A DNA stretch of 64,000 bases from UBA4466 sp963925035 (GTDB lineage Bacteria > Bacteroidota > Bacteroidia > Flavobacteriales_D > Crocinitomicaceae): the NCBI GenBank assembly GCA_963925035.1, contig CAWUSK010000012.1, forward strand, positions 88,934-152,933. Direction: 5' to 3'. Position 1 is the stretch's first letter, and the number at the start of each line of letters is the position of its first letter. The position numbers and the translations under genes were made by a program. This document shows positions 16,668 to 25,627 of this stretch, piece by piece. A model generated the notes under the pieces. That model saw only the letters and a list, made by a program, of their open reading frames with translations. It was not told the origin of the DNA and ran no database searches.

Positions 16668-19019
16668 TTAAAACTTATAGCTTACTCCCAAACTAGGTAA
16701 AATTGGGAATTGATAAATCTTTTCATTCGTTACGCGGTTGACATAGAAAATATTGCTTCTATTGTATGCGTTTGTAAGAGATCCAATAACTTCAATCACT
16801 GATTCATTTTTGAAAACAAATCGTTTTTTAACTGTGATATCTAATCTGTGGTAATAAGGTAAACGCTCACTGTTAAGGTCTCCTAAATTAGTTGTAATAG
16901 AATTAGCATTTGTGGTTGTATAATCTGTCGTTACTCCCGCACCAAAGTTTTGACTTTCAAAGTTTCCAACTGTCGGAGTATATGGCAATCCTGAACCTAA
17001 ATTCCAACGAATACTAAGCTCCAAGTCTTTTTTCTTTCCAAATAAGTACGTTCCAACTAAGTTTAAGTTGTGTCTTCTATCAAATACAGGGAAGTAAGTT
17101 GTGTCCCCATCCCATCGAATTGAATGTCCGTAAGAATAAACTCCCCAAAGGAATAATCTACTATCGGAGTATTTAATCAATACATCAACACCATAAGACT
17201 CGCCATTTTCAAGAATAAAGTCTTTTTTGTAAATGTCATCTATATTTGGGTTTTTGTCATCATCAGCATAGTATTTCTTATTGTTGATGTTACTCAATTG
17301 ACTGAAGTATTTGTAGTATCCTTCAACATTTGCAGAGATTTTTTTAGTGATATCTAATTCAAACCCGCCAATCGCGTGCCAAGCATATTGTAACCCGTTT
17401 TTAGGCGTTTTTTCATTTTGGTAATAGGTAACAAATGTTTCTTGTACATTAGTAGGAGCAGAAAGGAATCCATTAAATAAGTTAACAACATCTTTGTCTG
17501 AAGAAACAGATGTGAAGTTTTGAGAGAAACGTCCACCTGAAGCTTTAAGTCTAAACTTTTCAGTTGCATTAAATTTGATGCCTAAACGTGGTTCTGGAGA
17601 AATAGTCCCCATTGAAGCATACATTTGGGCTCTGAAACTTGGTTGAATTACCCAGCGCGTTGAAACAAAATTATAACTCAAGAAAATTCCAATTTCAGTT
17701 GTAAAGTTTTCATCAGCAATTTTTCGACCTTCAGTATTGTATGTTTCATATTTAGTGCTGAATCCGTTCAAGTTAATACCATAGTTTAGCTCTCCGTTGT
17801 TCTTTAGAAAGTAAGTGAAATCAAATCCTAAATCAAATCCACCAATAGAACTGGTTCTTGGAATTGGTTCAATCCCCTCTGTTGGTTCCAAAAAGGTAGT
17901 TCCATAATAACTACCATTTACGTGACCACGAACAAAAATCGGTGAGCTATTCGGTACCAAAAGAAAATTAATTCCACCACCACCTTGTGTCCAATTTATA
18001 TTTGCAATGTCATAATTTACTTTGTCATCATTGTAAAAACCAAATGCGTTGAATTTAGAACCACCGTCTCCTTTGAATGTTATTTTACCATACAAATCAG
18101 TAAAAGAAAAAGGCATTCCATCACCATTAGTGACACGAGGATAAATTGACTTTGATAAATAATCAAGTAAACTATGTTTAGCAGAAAAAACATAAGTGGC
18201 TGGACTAAATTTACCTTCTTTCGGTTTTGAAAAAGGACCTTCAAGCACAACTTTCGCTAAAAATGGAGATACTGAAATTTTACCACCAAACTTTTTACGG
18301 TCACCGTCTCTATAGGTAATGTCCATGATAGAAGAGATTCTCCCTCCATACTTTGCATCGAAACCACCAGTAAAAATACTTACGTTTTGAACTAGCTCAG
18401 TTTCAAAGATGGAAAAGAATCCAATAGAGTGGAACGGATTATAAATGGTCATTCCATCCAACAATATTTTGTTTTGAATTGGCGTACCTCCACGGACATA
18501 TAGCTGTCCACCTTGATCTCCAGTAGTTACAACTCCTGGTGTAATACTAAATGCTCCAACAATATCATTTTCAGCACCCATACTTGGAACACGTTCCAGG
18601 CCTTTTTTATCCATTCGAATTTCAGAGATACCAACTTGCGTTTTATTTCGCTGACTTTCAGCGCTCACGTCAATTTGAGTAAGGTTTTGAACGTCGTCCT
18701 TTTTTTCTAATTGAATATTAATGTCCTCAATTCCTTTTACTTCCGTAATTGAAACGTTTTGGGTAATCGTTTTATACAATGCACTTTCAACCTTAACGAT
18801 GTATTCACCTCTGTCCAATTTCGACATTGAGAAAAATCCGTTTACGTCTGTTACAGATCCACCTAGCGTAGTACTGTCAGCTGCAAGTAATTTAACCTTT
18901 TCGAATGGCATTGGTTCACCATCTGCCTTGTTGTAGATAAAACCTCTTATGGTAAAATCTTGAGAAAAAGAAAGTTGGGAGGAAAAGACTGTAAATAAAA
19001 AGAAATAGAACAGTTTCAT
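16668..19019 (-). CDS. TonB-dependent outer-membrane receptor with N-terminal carboxypeptidase-regulatory-like domain
   Basis: 783 residues from the ATG at 19019. An in-frame ATG at 19070 would add 17 residues ahead of the signal peptide MKLFYFFLFTVFSSQLSFSQ and is rejected. Order: signal peptide; CarboxypepD_reg-like beta domain (FTIRGFIYNKADGEPMPFEK, ~20-110); plug domain (VPSMGAENDIVGAFSITPGV, QLYVRGGTPIQNKILLDGM, ~140-260); then a beta-barrel to the aromatic C-terminus (SLGVSYKF). Such receptors take up large substrates with energy from TonB-ExbBD. No SusD partner is adjacent, so a glycan role is less likely than transport of a metal chelate, peptide or other ligand; the substrate is unknown. 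Confidence 0.9.
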   Translation of the reverse strand: MKLFYFFLFTVFSSQLSFSQDFTIRGFIYNKADGEPMPFEKVKLLAADSTTLGGSVTDVNGFFSMSKLDRGEYIVKVESALYKTITQNVSITEVKGIEDINIQLEKKDDVQNLTQIDVSAESQRNKTQVGISEIRMDKKGLERVPSMGAENDIVGAFSITPGVVTTGDQGGQLYVRGGTPIQNKILLDGMTIYNPFHSIGFFSIFETELVQNVSIFTGGFDAKYGGRISSIMDITYRDGDRKKFGGKISVSPFLAKVVLEGPFSKPKEGKFSPATYVFSAKHSLLDYLSKSIYPRVTNGDGMPFSFTDLYGKITFKGDGGSKFNAFGFYNDDKVNYDIANINWTQGGGGINFLLVPNSSPIFVRGHVNGSYYGTTFLEPTEGIEPIPRTSSIGGFDLGFDFTYFLKNNGELNYGINLNGFSTKYETYNTEGRKIADENFTTEIGIFLSYNFVSTRWVIQPSFRAQMYASMGTISPEPRLGIKFNATEKFRLKASGGRFSQNFTSVSSDKDVVNLFNGFLSAPTNVQETFVTYYQNEKTPKNGLQYAWHAIGGFELDITKKISANVEGYYKYFSQLSNINNKKYYADDDKNPNIDDIYKKDFILENGESYGVDVLIKYSDSRLFLWGVYSYGHSIRWDGDTTYFPVFDRRHNLNLVGTYLFGKKKDLELSIRWNLGSGLPYTPTVGNFESQNFGAGVTTDYTTTNANSITTNLGDLNSERLPYYHRLDITVKKRFVFKNESVIEVIGSLTNAYNRSNIFYVNRVTNEKIYQFPILPSLGVSYKF

Positions 19020-19132
19020 ATTTTGAGTATCTAGTTTTAACAAGCATCGAAGATAAGATAAACAAATCAATAAAGGAATGTTAAATTCTGGAAAAGTTTC
19101 AAACGGTATTGATTATTGATTGAAAGGGGTTT

Positions 19133-19906
19133 TTATTTTTCAAATAATTTTGCCTTTTCCCAATAAGTATCCATTAACTCAAGAGAACTTTCTTCAATGG
19201 AATGTCCATTTTCCTTTAGTAGTACCTCCATTTTTTGAAATCTTTTGATGAACTTATTATTTGTCTTAGCCAAAGCATTTTCTGGATTCACATTAATAAA
19301 TCGAGCATAGTTAATAAGCGAAAAAAGTACATCTCCAAATTCGTCTTCTATTTTATCTTTGGATTGATTGGAGTTTACTTCAACCTCTAGCTCATAAATT
19401 TCTTCCTTTACTTTGTTCCAGACATCATCTCTATTGTCCCATTCAAATCCAACTCCTTTTACTTTTTCCTGAATTCGAGTTGCTTTCACAACTGCAGGAA
19501 GTGATTTCGGGACTCCTTCCAAAACGGATTCTTTTCCTTCCTTCAACTTTAACTTCTCCCAATTTGACTTTACTTCTTCCTCAGTGTCAGCTTTAACATC
19601 ACCGTAAATGTGTGGATGTCTGTAGACCAATTTATCGCAAATTCGATTCAATACAGTCGTTACGTTATATTTTCCTTGTTCTTCACCAATTTTAGAATAA
19701 AACACCAAGTGTAAAAATAGATCGCCAATTTCACCTTCGATTTCATTCATGTCATTGTCAATAATTGCATCTGCTAATTCATATGTTTCTTCTATGGTCA
19801 AATGACGGAGAGACTCTAATGTTTGCTTTTTATCCCACGGACATTTTTCTCGCAAAACATCCATGATATTCAATAATCGTTCAAAGGCAATCAGTCGCTC
19901 GTCCAT
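19133..19906 (-). CDS. mazG: Nucleoside triphosphate pyrophosphohydrolase MazG
   Basis: 257 residues from the ATG at 19906; an ATG 15 bp further up is also possible. It contains two MazG domains with the metal-binding EExxE...D pattern: LTIEETYELADAI with EIEGEIGDLFLHLVF in the first half, and KEEIYELEVEV with IEDEFGDVLFSLINYARF in the second. The conserved CPWD motif (REKCPWDKKQT) is present. MazG hydrolyses all (d)NTPs to NMP and pyrophosphate, cleaning the nucleotide pool and lowering ppGpp responses in E. coli. It is transcribed away from the PagL-like gene with only ~60 bp between them. Confidence 0.93.
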   Translation of the reverse strand: MDERLIAFERLLNIMDVLREKCPWDKKQTLESLRHLTIEETYELADAIIDNDMNEIEGEIGDLFLHLVFYSKIGEEQGKYNVTTVLNRICDKLVYRHPHIYGDVKADTEEEVKSNWEKLKLKEGKESVLEGVPKSLPAVVKATRIQEKVKGVGFEWDNRDDVWNKVKEEIYELEVEVNSNQSKDKIEDEFGDVLFSLINYARFINVNPENALAKTNNKFIKRFQKMEVLLKENGHSIEESSLELMDTYWEKAKLFEK

Positions 19907-19968
19907 CGTTTTTATTTTCAAAATTAATATTATTAAGTTCTTTGCTCGGTTATTCTTATTTTTACCGA

Positions 19969-21036
19969 GTGAAATTAGTGATATTAATAGTTGTTTTAGT
20001 TGCTTCCAATTGTTCTTTTGGTCAATTGAAGGGCGATTTATGGATAGAAGCGAAGGGCAAAGCAGGTTTTTTGGCAGCTCATAGGAGTGTAATGGGACAT
20101 TTAGCTACAGAGCACGCATTTGCAGGAGAAGTCAGTTGCTATTTTAGACCAAAAAACAGAAAATTATGGCACAAGGCTTACAAGAACCCATTGATTGGGG
20201 TAACAGGTTTTTTTGGTACGGTTGGAAATAGAGAATTACTAGGAGAATATTATGGTTTAATAGGTTTTTCGAGTTTTCCACTGATTAATTTAAAGCATTA
20301 CTTGTTCAGTTTGAAAATGGGAGCTGGATTAGGCTATGGAACGAAACATTTTAATCAAGAGACAAACCAACTTAATAACGCTATTGGTTCTTCATTCAAT
20401 GCACAAATATGTTTGGGATTGGAAAGTCGAATATTGTTCGGAAATCATTCTGTGAATATTTCTATTGACATGACACATTTTTCTAATGGTTCTTCAAAAA
20501 TGCCAAATTTAGGTTTGAATTTACCGTATATTGGATTAGGATATGGGTACCGAATTAAAAAAGGAATTGATTCGAATTATGTTCATGACGCTTATAAGAA
20601 AAGATGGGAATATGGAATTATGGTAGTTGGTTCTGTAAAAGAAATATACCCGACCGGAGGAAAGAAATATCCGATTTTTGCCGCTAGTGCTATTGGCAGA
20701 AGGTTCTTTAATCCAAAAGTAGCGGTGGAAGTTTCATTCGACGTTTTTTCAAAGCAAGCTATAATGGGATATCATACTGGTATTCGTAAAAAACAATCTG
20801 AAATCATTCAGTTGGGATTGTTCGCTGGATATATACTTCCTTTAGATCATTTTCACTTATTATTTGGAATGGGCGTTTATGTGCGGGATAAATTCAAGCC
20901 TGAGACACCACTGTATCACCGAATTGGAATGCGCTACGTTTTCGATAATGGAATTAACATCAATTTAGCTTTGAAATCGCATTGGGCGAAAGCGGACTAC
21001 TTTGAATATGGAATTGGTTATAATTTTAAGAAATGA
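19969..21036 (+). CDS. PagL-like lipid A deacylase / acyloxyacyl hydrolase family outer-membrane protein
   Basis: About 355 residues from a GTG at 19969, which gives a clean signal peptide (MKLVILIVVLVASNCSFG); a TTG at 19942 is in frame but adds a polar extension. The chain is beta-rich, as expected of an outer-membrane barrel. It contains the HFSNGS motif (DMTHFSNGSSKMPNLGLN) that matches the active-site His-Ser region of PagL lipid A 3-O-deacylases, followed by the typical NLPYIGLGYGYR strand. PagL removes the 3-O acyl chain of lipid A. The chain is longer than PagL (~150 residues) by a second C-terminal half of unknown role. It overlaps the next gene by 4 bp (ATGA). Confidence 0.75.
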   Translation: MKLVILIVVLVASNCSFGQLKGDLWIEAKGKAGFLAAHRSVMGHLATEHAFAGEVSCYFRPKNRKLWHKAYKNPLIGVTGFFGTVGNRELLGEYYGLIGFSSFPLINLKHYLFSLKMGAGLGYGTKHFNQETNQLNNAIGSSFNAQICLGLESRILFGNHSVNISIDMTHFSNGSSKMPNLGLNLPYIGLGYGYRIKKGIDSNYVHDAYKKRWEYGIMVVGSVKEIYPTGGKKYPIFAASAIGRRFFNPKVAVEVSFDVFSKQAIMGYHTGIRKKQSEIIQLGLFAGYILPLDHFHLLFGMGVYVRDKFKPETPLYHRIGMRYVFDNGININLALKSHWAKADYFEYGIGYNFKK

Positions 21037-21770
21037 GATTAGGAATTATATTCATTATCGCCCTGTTGACTTTTGGTTGTAAAAAATCGGAAGACAGAAA
21101 TTGTATTAAATCTATTGGTGATAACGCAAGTAAAGAGATTTTAGTCGATGACTTTGAATTTCTATATATGGGTCCACATCTGAAATACAAATTAATTCAG
21201 GACGTGGTTAACAAAGTTGTTGTTACAGGCGGTGGAAACTTGATCAATGGAATTGATGTGCACGTTGAGAATCAAAAATTGGTAATAGAGAATTCAAACG
21301 AATGCGCTTTTCTTCGGTCGTATGAGGAAGTTGTAGAGGTTGAGATTCACTTTGTTGATATGATAAACATTGAATTTGAAGGAACTCATGAAGTAATTTG
21401 TCCTGACACGCTTCTATTAACTGATTTTACATTATTAATTCGAGATGGCGCAGGAGCCTTCGATTTAAAATTGAACGCTAATTCATTAAACCTTTTAATC
21501 TCGCATGGTTGGGGCAATTATGTGGTTGGTGGATTTGTAAACTATGCCAATTTTCAAATTTCTAGCAATGGCTATGGAAACTCCAATGGCTTGCATGTTT
21601 TGAATGAATTGGTTGTAATTTCAAATTCAGCAGGGTTAGTGGAAGTAAATGCGGATCAATGTAATTTACTAGCTGAAATTAACTCGTCAGGAAGTATTTA
21701 TTATAAAGGAACTCCAGCAATGATTCAGTTTAACAATTACGGAACTGGCGAATTGGTGGATAAAAATTGA
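21033..21770 (+). CDS. Lipoprotein with GIN/auto-transporter-adhesin-head-like domain (DUF2807)
   Basis: 245 residues. Residues 1-16 form a lipoprotein signal with lipobox LTFGC, so the protein is lipid-anchored. The rest is a right-handed beta-structure of short strands with repeated Asn/Gly turns (NQKLVIENSNECAFLR, DGAGAFDLKLNANSLNLLIS, SNGYGNSNGLHVLNELVVIS), as in the DUF2807 'putative auto-transporter adhesin head GIN' domain common in Bacteroidota. It overlaps the PagL-like gene by 4 bp, so both are made from one mRNA and both belong to the envelope. Its molecular function is unknown. Confidence 0.75.
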   Translation: MRLGIIFIIALLTFGCKKSEDRNCIKSIGDNASKEILVDDFEFLYMGPHLKYKLIQDVVNKVVVTGGGNLINGIDVHVENQKLVIENSNECAFLRSYEEVVEVEIHFVDMINIEFEGTHEVICPDTLLLTDFTLLIRDGAGAFDLKLNANSLNLLISHGWGNYVVGGFVNYANFQISSNGYGNSNGLHVLNELVVISNSAGLVEVNADQCNLLAEINSSGSIYYKGTPAMIQFNNYGTGELVDKN

Positions 21771-21778
21771 TATTTTTG
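21771..21778 (+). promoter_or_regulatory. -7 box TATTTTTG with upstream TTG for the four-Cys small protein
   Basis: An exact TAnnTTTG box 15 bp before the ATG at 21794, with a TTG at 21753-21755 (18 bp start to start), close to Bacteroidota -33/-7 spacing. The small gene is probably transcribed separately from the upstream operon. Confidence 0.5.
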
Positions 21779-21793
21779 TAAAAAAGGAAAGAA

Positions 21794-21979
21794 ATGGAAT
21801 TAATTCTCATTACAATCGGATTACTAGGACTTGCATTTGCAGGAATTGCAATTAAAATTTTAGTAATAAAGGACGGAAAGTTTGCCGGAACCTGTGCAAG
21901 CAATAATCCACTTATTAATGAAGAGGGTGCGGCATGCGGATTATGTGGAGCAACACCAGAAGAAAAATGTAAAAATTAA
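21794..21979 (+). CDS. Small single-span membrane protein with four cysteines
   Basis: 61 residues: one N-terminal membrane helix (about 2-25, MELILITIGLLGLAFAGIAI) and a short soluble part with four Cys in the pattern C-x13-C-x2-C-x9-C (positions 34-59). The layout (single helix, then a small Cys cluster) resembles NqrM (DUF539), which delivers iron to the Na+-translocating NADH:quinone reductase, and other flavobacterial 'membrane or secreted' peptides. No nqr gene is in the window, so the link is only an analogy. A metal-binding or electron-transfer role is plausible. A bidirectional terminator follows directly. Confidence 0.6.
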   Translation: MELILITIGLLGLAFAGIAIKILVIKDGKFAGTCASNNPLINEEGAACGLCGATPEEKCKN

Positions 21980-22004
21980 AAAGAAGTATTAAATACTTCT
22001 TTTT
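21978..22004. terminator. Bidirectional terminator between convergent genes
   Basis: A 12-bp perfect stem (21978-21989 with 21993-22004) and a 3-base loop, with A and T runs forming the base of the stem. It overlaps the stop codons of both flanking genes. Confidence 0.8.
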
Positions 22005-22651
22005 AATTGCATTAATATTTTAAAAGCATCGTCAATATTTTTTGAATCAACAATTACTGTAAACTCATTTGCAGTTGAAACAACTTGTTCAATGTTGATT
22101 CCATCCCAAGCTAAATGCTTCATGATGTAATAATAAACACCAAACGTTTCAGTATTTGTTTCAGGAAGTTTTACTGTAATAGAAGAAAGATCTAAAGTAT
22201 GGGCTTTCAAATGCTCGTTTCTGAAAATTCGCTTTACTTCACCAGCATACTTTGTATTTAAAATATAAGTGGTCTCTGCAATTCCTTTGCAAAGAGTGAA
22301 AAAACTTTCTCTGTCACTATTGACAAATTTGACCAAATTACTTTGACATTCTCTTAAGGATTCAGAATTTTCAAATGTAAAATCAACTAAATCACTTCGA
22401 ACTAAGAAATCTCCAATACCGCCTATAACTTTTTTGATTTTCACGTCTAATTTGTGGTAAACCCCAGGAGTCATTCTTTTGATGGCCATTACAATGGCAC
22501 CTTCCTTAATTTCCTTGTTTGTAACCTTTTCGACTTCGGGAATTATTTTTCGTGCTAGTGCTGAAATATTTATTAGGTTTTCAGTCATAGCCTCTCTTAA
22601 AAATGGACTTCGATTGATAATATCCTCCGTTATTTTACTTATAGAACTCAT
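21989..22651 (-). CDS. ACT-domain-like regulatory protein (aspartate-kinase-tail type), function unknown
   Basis: 220 residues, cytoplasmic. The N-terminal ~75 residues are helical and could form a winged-helix-like unit (SALARKIIPEVEKVTNKEIK, EGAIVMAIKRM). The C-terminal ~145 residues look like two ACT-type beta-alpha-beta units; the last one (GVYYYIMKHLAWDGINIEQV, then NEFTVIVDSKNIDDAFKILM) strongly resembles the regulatory ACT repeat of aspartate kinases, but there is no kinase domain. Such proteins usually sense a small ligand such as an amino acid. It lies 73 bp downstream of cmk on the same strand. Confidence 0.6.
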   Translation of the reverse strand: MSSISKITEDIINRSPFLREAMTENLINISALARKIIPEVEKVTNKEIKEGAIVMAIKRMTPGVYHKLDVKIKKVIGGIGDFLVRSDLVDFTFENSESLRECQSNLVKFVNSDRESFFTLCKGIAETTYILNTKYAGEVKRIFRNEHLKAHTLDLSSITVKLPETNTETFGVYYYIMKHLAWDGINIEQVVSTANEFTVIVDSKNIDDAFKILMQLKRSI

Positions 22652-22724
22652 AAATTTAGTGTTGGTAGTAGAGTGCTAAATTTAATACAATTATTTCTAC
22701 GACGTGAAGAAAATAACTAATTAA

Positions 22725-23432
22725 TTAAAATTTTAATAAATTCCGTGTAATTATAGCGTTTGTGTGAATTAATGCAATGTCGAGCTGTTCGGATTTTGTA
22801 ATGTTTGAATTGTCAATTACGATGGCATCAGCAGTTTTTAACAAAGGACTTTCTTTTCTTGAGGAGTCAATTTCATCTCGTTTAATTAAGTTCTCGCGAA
22901 CTTCTGCTTTTGAAATATCGATCCCTTTTGAAACAAGCTCATCAAACCTTCGATTGGTTCTAGTTTCAATATCGGCGGTAACAAAAAACTTTAATTCGGC
23001 GTCAGGGAAAACGACTGAGCCAATGTCTCTGCCGTCCATTACTATTCCACCATTTACGCTCATTTTTTGTTGTTCACTCACTAATTTTTGTCGCACCTCT
23101 TTAATCTCTGCAATTTGGGAAACAAAATTTGCGATCTCTGGTTTGCGTACATCGTCTTCAATATTTTTTCCGTTCAAGAAAATTTCAGGAGACTTTGTAA
23201 TGCGATTTAATTTGAATTCAATTTCAAGCTTTGCCAGTGATTTAATTAGTTTTTGAATATTAAATTCTGAAGTTGATATCATTTCACCTTTTAAAGCAGC
23301 ATATGTCACGGCACGATACATTGCTCCACTATCGATGAAAACGTAACCCAATTCTTTGGCTAATGCTTTTGCTAGTGTGCTTTTTCCACAAGACGAGTGG
23401 CCATCAATTGCTATAATTATCTTCTTGTTCAT
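22725..23432 (-). CDS. cmk: Cytidylate kinase
   Basis: 235 residues. Walker A GHSSCGKST (residues 11-19), IDSGAMYRAVTYAAL, and VMDGRDIGSVVFPDAELKFF are the hallmark motifs of bacterial CMP kinase, which phosphorylates CMP and dCMP for nucleic-acid synthesis. The C-terminal ADAIVIDNSN completes the fold. In many Bacteroidota porQ lies next to cmk; here one outer-membrane protein gene and a terminator separate them. A near-consensus -7 box (TATTTTTA, 23437-23444) lies 4 bp before the ATG, the same spacing as in the predicted leaderless genes. Confidence 0.95.
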   Translation of the reverse strand: MNKKIIIAIDGHSSCGKSTLAKALAKELGYVFIDSGAMYRAVTYAALKGEMISTSEFNIQKLIKSLAKLEIEFKLNRITKSPEIFLNGKNIEDDVRKPEIANFVSQIAEIKEVRQKLVSEQQKMSVNGGIVMDGRDIGSVVFPDAELKFFVTADIETRTNRRFDELVSKGIDISKAEVRENLIKRDEIDSSRKESPLLKTADAIVIDNSNITKSEQLDIALIHTNAIITRNLLKF

Positions 23433-23460
23433 TTTGTAAAAATAGGAAAGTTAAGTCAAA

Positions 23461-23490
23461 AAAAAAGGACATCCGAAGATGTCCTTTTAA
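23461..23490. terminator. Terminator downstream of the outer-membrane protein gene
   Basis: A 10-bp perfect stem (AAAGGACATC, 23464-23473; GATGTCCTTT, 23478-23487) with a CGAA tetraloop, flanked by A and T runs. It ends the minus-strand OMP transcript and separates it from cmk. Confidence 0.9.
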
Positions 23491-23505
23491 TATTATTTCT
23501 GCTTA

Positions 23506-24423
23506 TTAGAAGTGGAAAACCATTCTTAAAGATCCAGCAGCTCCAAACATAGAAGTATTTGCCTCTGTATCAACTCCAAAAGAAGAAGATTTAGATCCTT
23601 CTCTAGTAATAGTTTCAATAGACTCAACACCGGTAGTACCATTAGTTCCTACCATTTCAGTTGAAGTAGAAGCAGCTCCTTTGCTTGTGAATGCTAATCC
23701 CCATCCAAATTCACCACCAACAGATAATCTTGGCAATACGAAGTATTCAGCTCCGATAAAAGCTCTAAGACCAACTCCGAAAGTTAATCCGCTTTTTGTC
23801 TCAGTCACTCTAGAGTTGAAACCGTAATCACCATCAGCAAATACATTTCCATTGAAATCATCATCAGCATCAACACCAACAGCTGGTGCAGCTGTAGAAA
23901 GCGTCAATGCATTACCATACTCGTATTTATCAGAGTTTGATTTTAAGTTAAAACCTAATTCAGCTCCGTAGTAACCTTGAAGACGTCCAAAACCTCTTCT
24001 TTTTTCAAGACCAACTGCTAATCCAACATTCATTGAACTTGCTTTCATTTTGTTTTCTACCATGTCTGGTAAGTTAGGGAAATCAACAACAGCTAATGAA
24101 GCTCTGTCTGTAACCATTCTTTTTTCAGTAGCAGATCCAAATCCTAAACGTAAAGAAGCACGGTAAGCGACGTCATCTTCTACAAAATACTTTCCAGTAA
24201 TAGTTTGGTTATTAGTTAAAAAGTTCCATGATGGAGCAGTATTATTTCCTTGACCTCCACCGATTAAGTTACCGAAGTAGTTTAAGAAAGGTGTAGCATC
24301 AATACCTACAGCCCAATCACCAGCAGCTGGTAAATAAGCTTCTCCATTTTTTGATTCTAATTTTTGAGCGAATAAAGAAGTTGCTCCTAAAACAACCGCT
24401 ACCGCTAAAATTGACTTTTTCAT
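23506..24423 (-). CDS. Outer-membrane beta-barrel protein, probably abundant
   Basis: 305 residues from the ATG at 24423; an in-frame ATG at 24480 would put 19 odd residues ahead of the signal peptide MKKSILAVAVVLGATSLFAQ and is rejected. The mature part alternates strands with polar loops (FVEDDVAYRASLRLGFGSAT, FGVGLRAFIGAEYFVLPRLS, VGGEFGWGLAFTSKGA) and ends in an aromatic barrel signal (LRMVFHF). It starts at a region with a near -7 box (TACAATTG) and ends in a strong terminator, so it is a single-gene transcript. Its role is unknown; it looks like the OmpW/porin-like major proteins of Flavobacteriia. Its low-complexity Lys/Ser/Thr loops suggest surface exposure. Confidence 0.75.
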   Translation of the reverse strand: MKKSILAVAVVLGATSLFAQKLESKNGEAYLPAAGDWAVGIDATPFLNYFGNLIGGGQGNNTAPSWNFLTNNQTITGKYFVEDDVAYRASLRLGFGSATEKRMVTDRASLAVVDFPNLPDMVENKMKASSMNVGLAVGLEKRRGFGRLQGYYGAELGFNLKSNSDKYEYGNALTLSTAAPAVGVDADDDFNGNVFADGDYGFNSRVTETKSGLTFGVGLRAFIGAEYFVLPRLSVGGEFGWGLAFTSKGAASTSTEMVGTNGTTGVESIETITREGSKSSSFGVDTEANTSMFGAAGSLRMVFHF

Positions 24424-24551
24424 AAAATAAATAATTTTTGATTTATACAATTGTACGAACTTTTTACCGAAAGGTTGCAAAAAAGTAATTCACATTTTGA
24501 TTGTTAATAATGACTAAATCTTGCGAGTGTCAATACTAAAAGGGCTTTACA

Positions 24552-25589
24552 CTACTTTTTCCAAGTAGATAAGTTTGTGGAAAAGGTAATCATATTATTA
24601 AACCCTGCTCGGGAATAAAGGATGAAGCCATAATCAAGGCTAAACTTACGTAGTTTAAGCCCGGCACCAAATGATAATCCCGCTATTCCAGGTCGCTCTG
24701 ATAGCGCTAATTCCTTTCTACGTTGGTAGTCAAAACCTACTCTTAAGTCAAAATGTTTACCAATTAGCGTCTCCAATTGAAACGTAAAGTGCCTTCCAAG
24801 CTTTTCAAACCAGCTAGCTCGTTCTACTGGAACGATATCTCCCGTTAATGGATCTGTTGTTGGTTTTAAGTTTGGATCGTTGTATGTCAAGTCCCACTTG
24901 TTTAAATGGTGGACCAGAACTGAAATACGAAATGGAGCGTGCGGTAATTTATACGAAGTTGCCAGTTGCACATCGATAGGAAGTGGTTTTCTAGTTTTAT
25001 TGTTCGTGTATGATTTAAACTGATAACCAATATTTTTTGTTAATACCGTTACTAACAAGCCTTTATCTTCATTATGAAATGTTCCTGAAAAATTAACAGA
25101 TGCTCCAACTGAATTGTACGTTTCTAATTGAGAATACAAAAAGTTTAGATTTGCTCCAATAGATAGTCTAGGGTTTAATTCACGGCCAATAGAACTACCA
25201 GCAATCATCTCAAAAGGACTAAACGTTCCTTCTTGTTCGCCATTAACGGTTCTTCTTTCCATTTTACCGTAAGCTATATATTGTATATAAGACGACATCA
25301 CAGCAATATCTTTCACTTTATAACCATATGCGAAGGTTCCGTAATTGACTCCGCCGGAGAGCAAAGAGGAGCTAAAACTAATGTCTTTATTCATTTTTTC
25401 ATTGAGTAATGATGCGTTGGCGACTCCCATATTTACATCTTTGTCTTTTACAGAAATGAAATTCCCACCTAGACCTGCTGAGCGCGCATTAAAATGCAAT
25501 CCTAACAGCTGAAACGACGTGTTTCCTCCAGTTTGAGAATAAACTAACGTATTTAGTAAGATAAATGTGCCTAGAAGTTTTGCTTTCAT
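24552..25589 (-). CDS. porQ: Type IX secretion system protein PorQ
   Basis: 345 residues from the ATG at 25589 (MKAKLLGTFILLNTLVYSQ); the ATG at 25598 is an alternative. PorQ belongs to the FadL/PorV-like barrel family: after the signal peptide come TGGNTSFQLLGLHFNARSAG and LGGNFISVKDKDVNMGVANA, the signature N-terminus of PorQ. PorQ works with PorU, PorV and PorZ in the outer-membrane attachment complex that removes sorting domains and anchors T9SS cargo. This agrees with the cargo proteins at 11222, 35438 and the pseudogene at 1778. The nearby cmk fits the conserved porQ-cmk context. Confidence 0.88.
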   Translation of the reverse strand: MKAKLLGTFILLNTLVYSQTGGNTSFQLLGLHFNARSAGLGGNFISVKDKDVNMGVANASLLNEKMNKDISFSSSLLSGGVNYGTFAYGYKVKDIAVMSSYIQYIAYGKMERRTVNGEQEGTFSPFEMIAGSSIGRELNPRLSIGANLNFLYSQLETYNSVGASVNFSGTFHNEDKGLLVTVLTKNIGYQFKSYTNNKTRKPLPIDVQLATSYKLPHAPFRISVLVHHLNKWDLTYNDPNLKPTTDPLTGDIVPVERASWFEKLGRHFTFQLETLIGKHFDLRVGFDYQRRKELALSERPGIAGLSFGAGLKLRKFSLDYGFILYSRAGFNNMITFSTNLSTWKK

Positions 25590-25627
25590 TGATGTCATTA
25601 ACGCATAAAATAAATAAAAATTTTATA

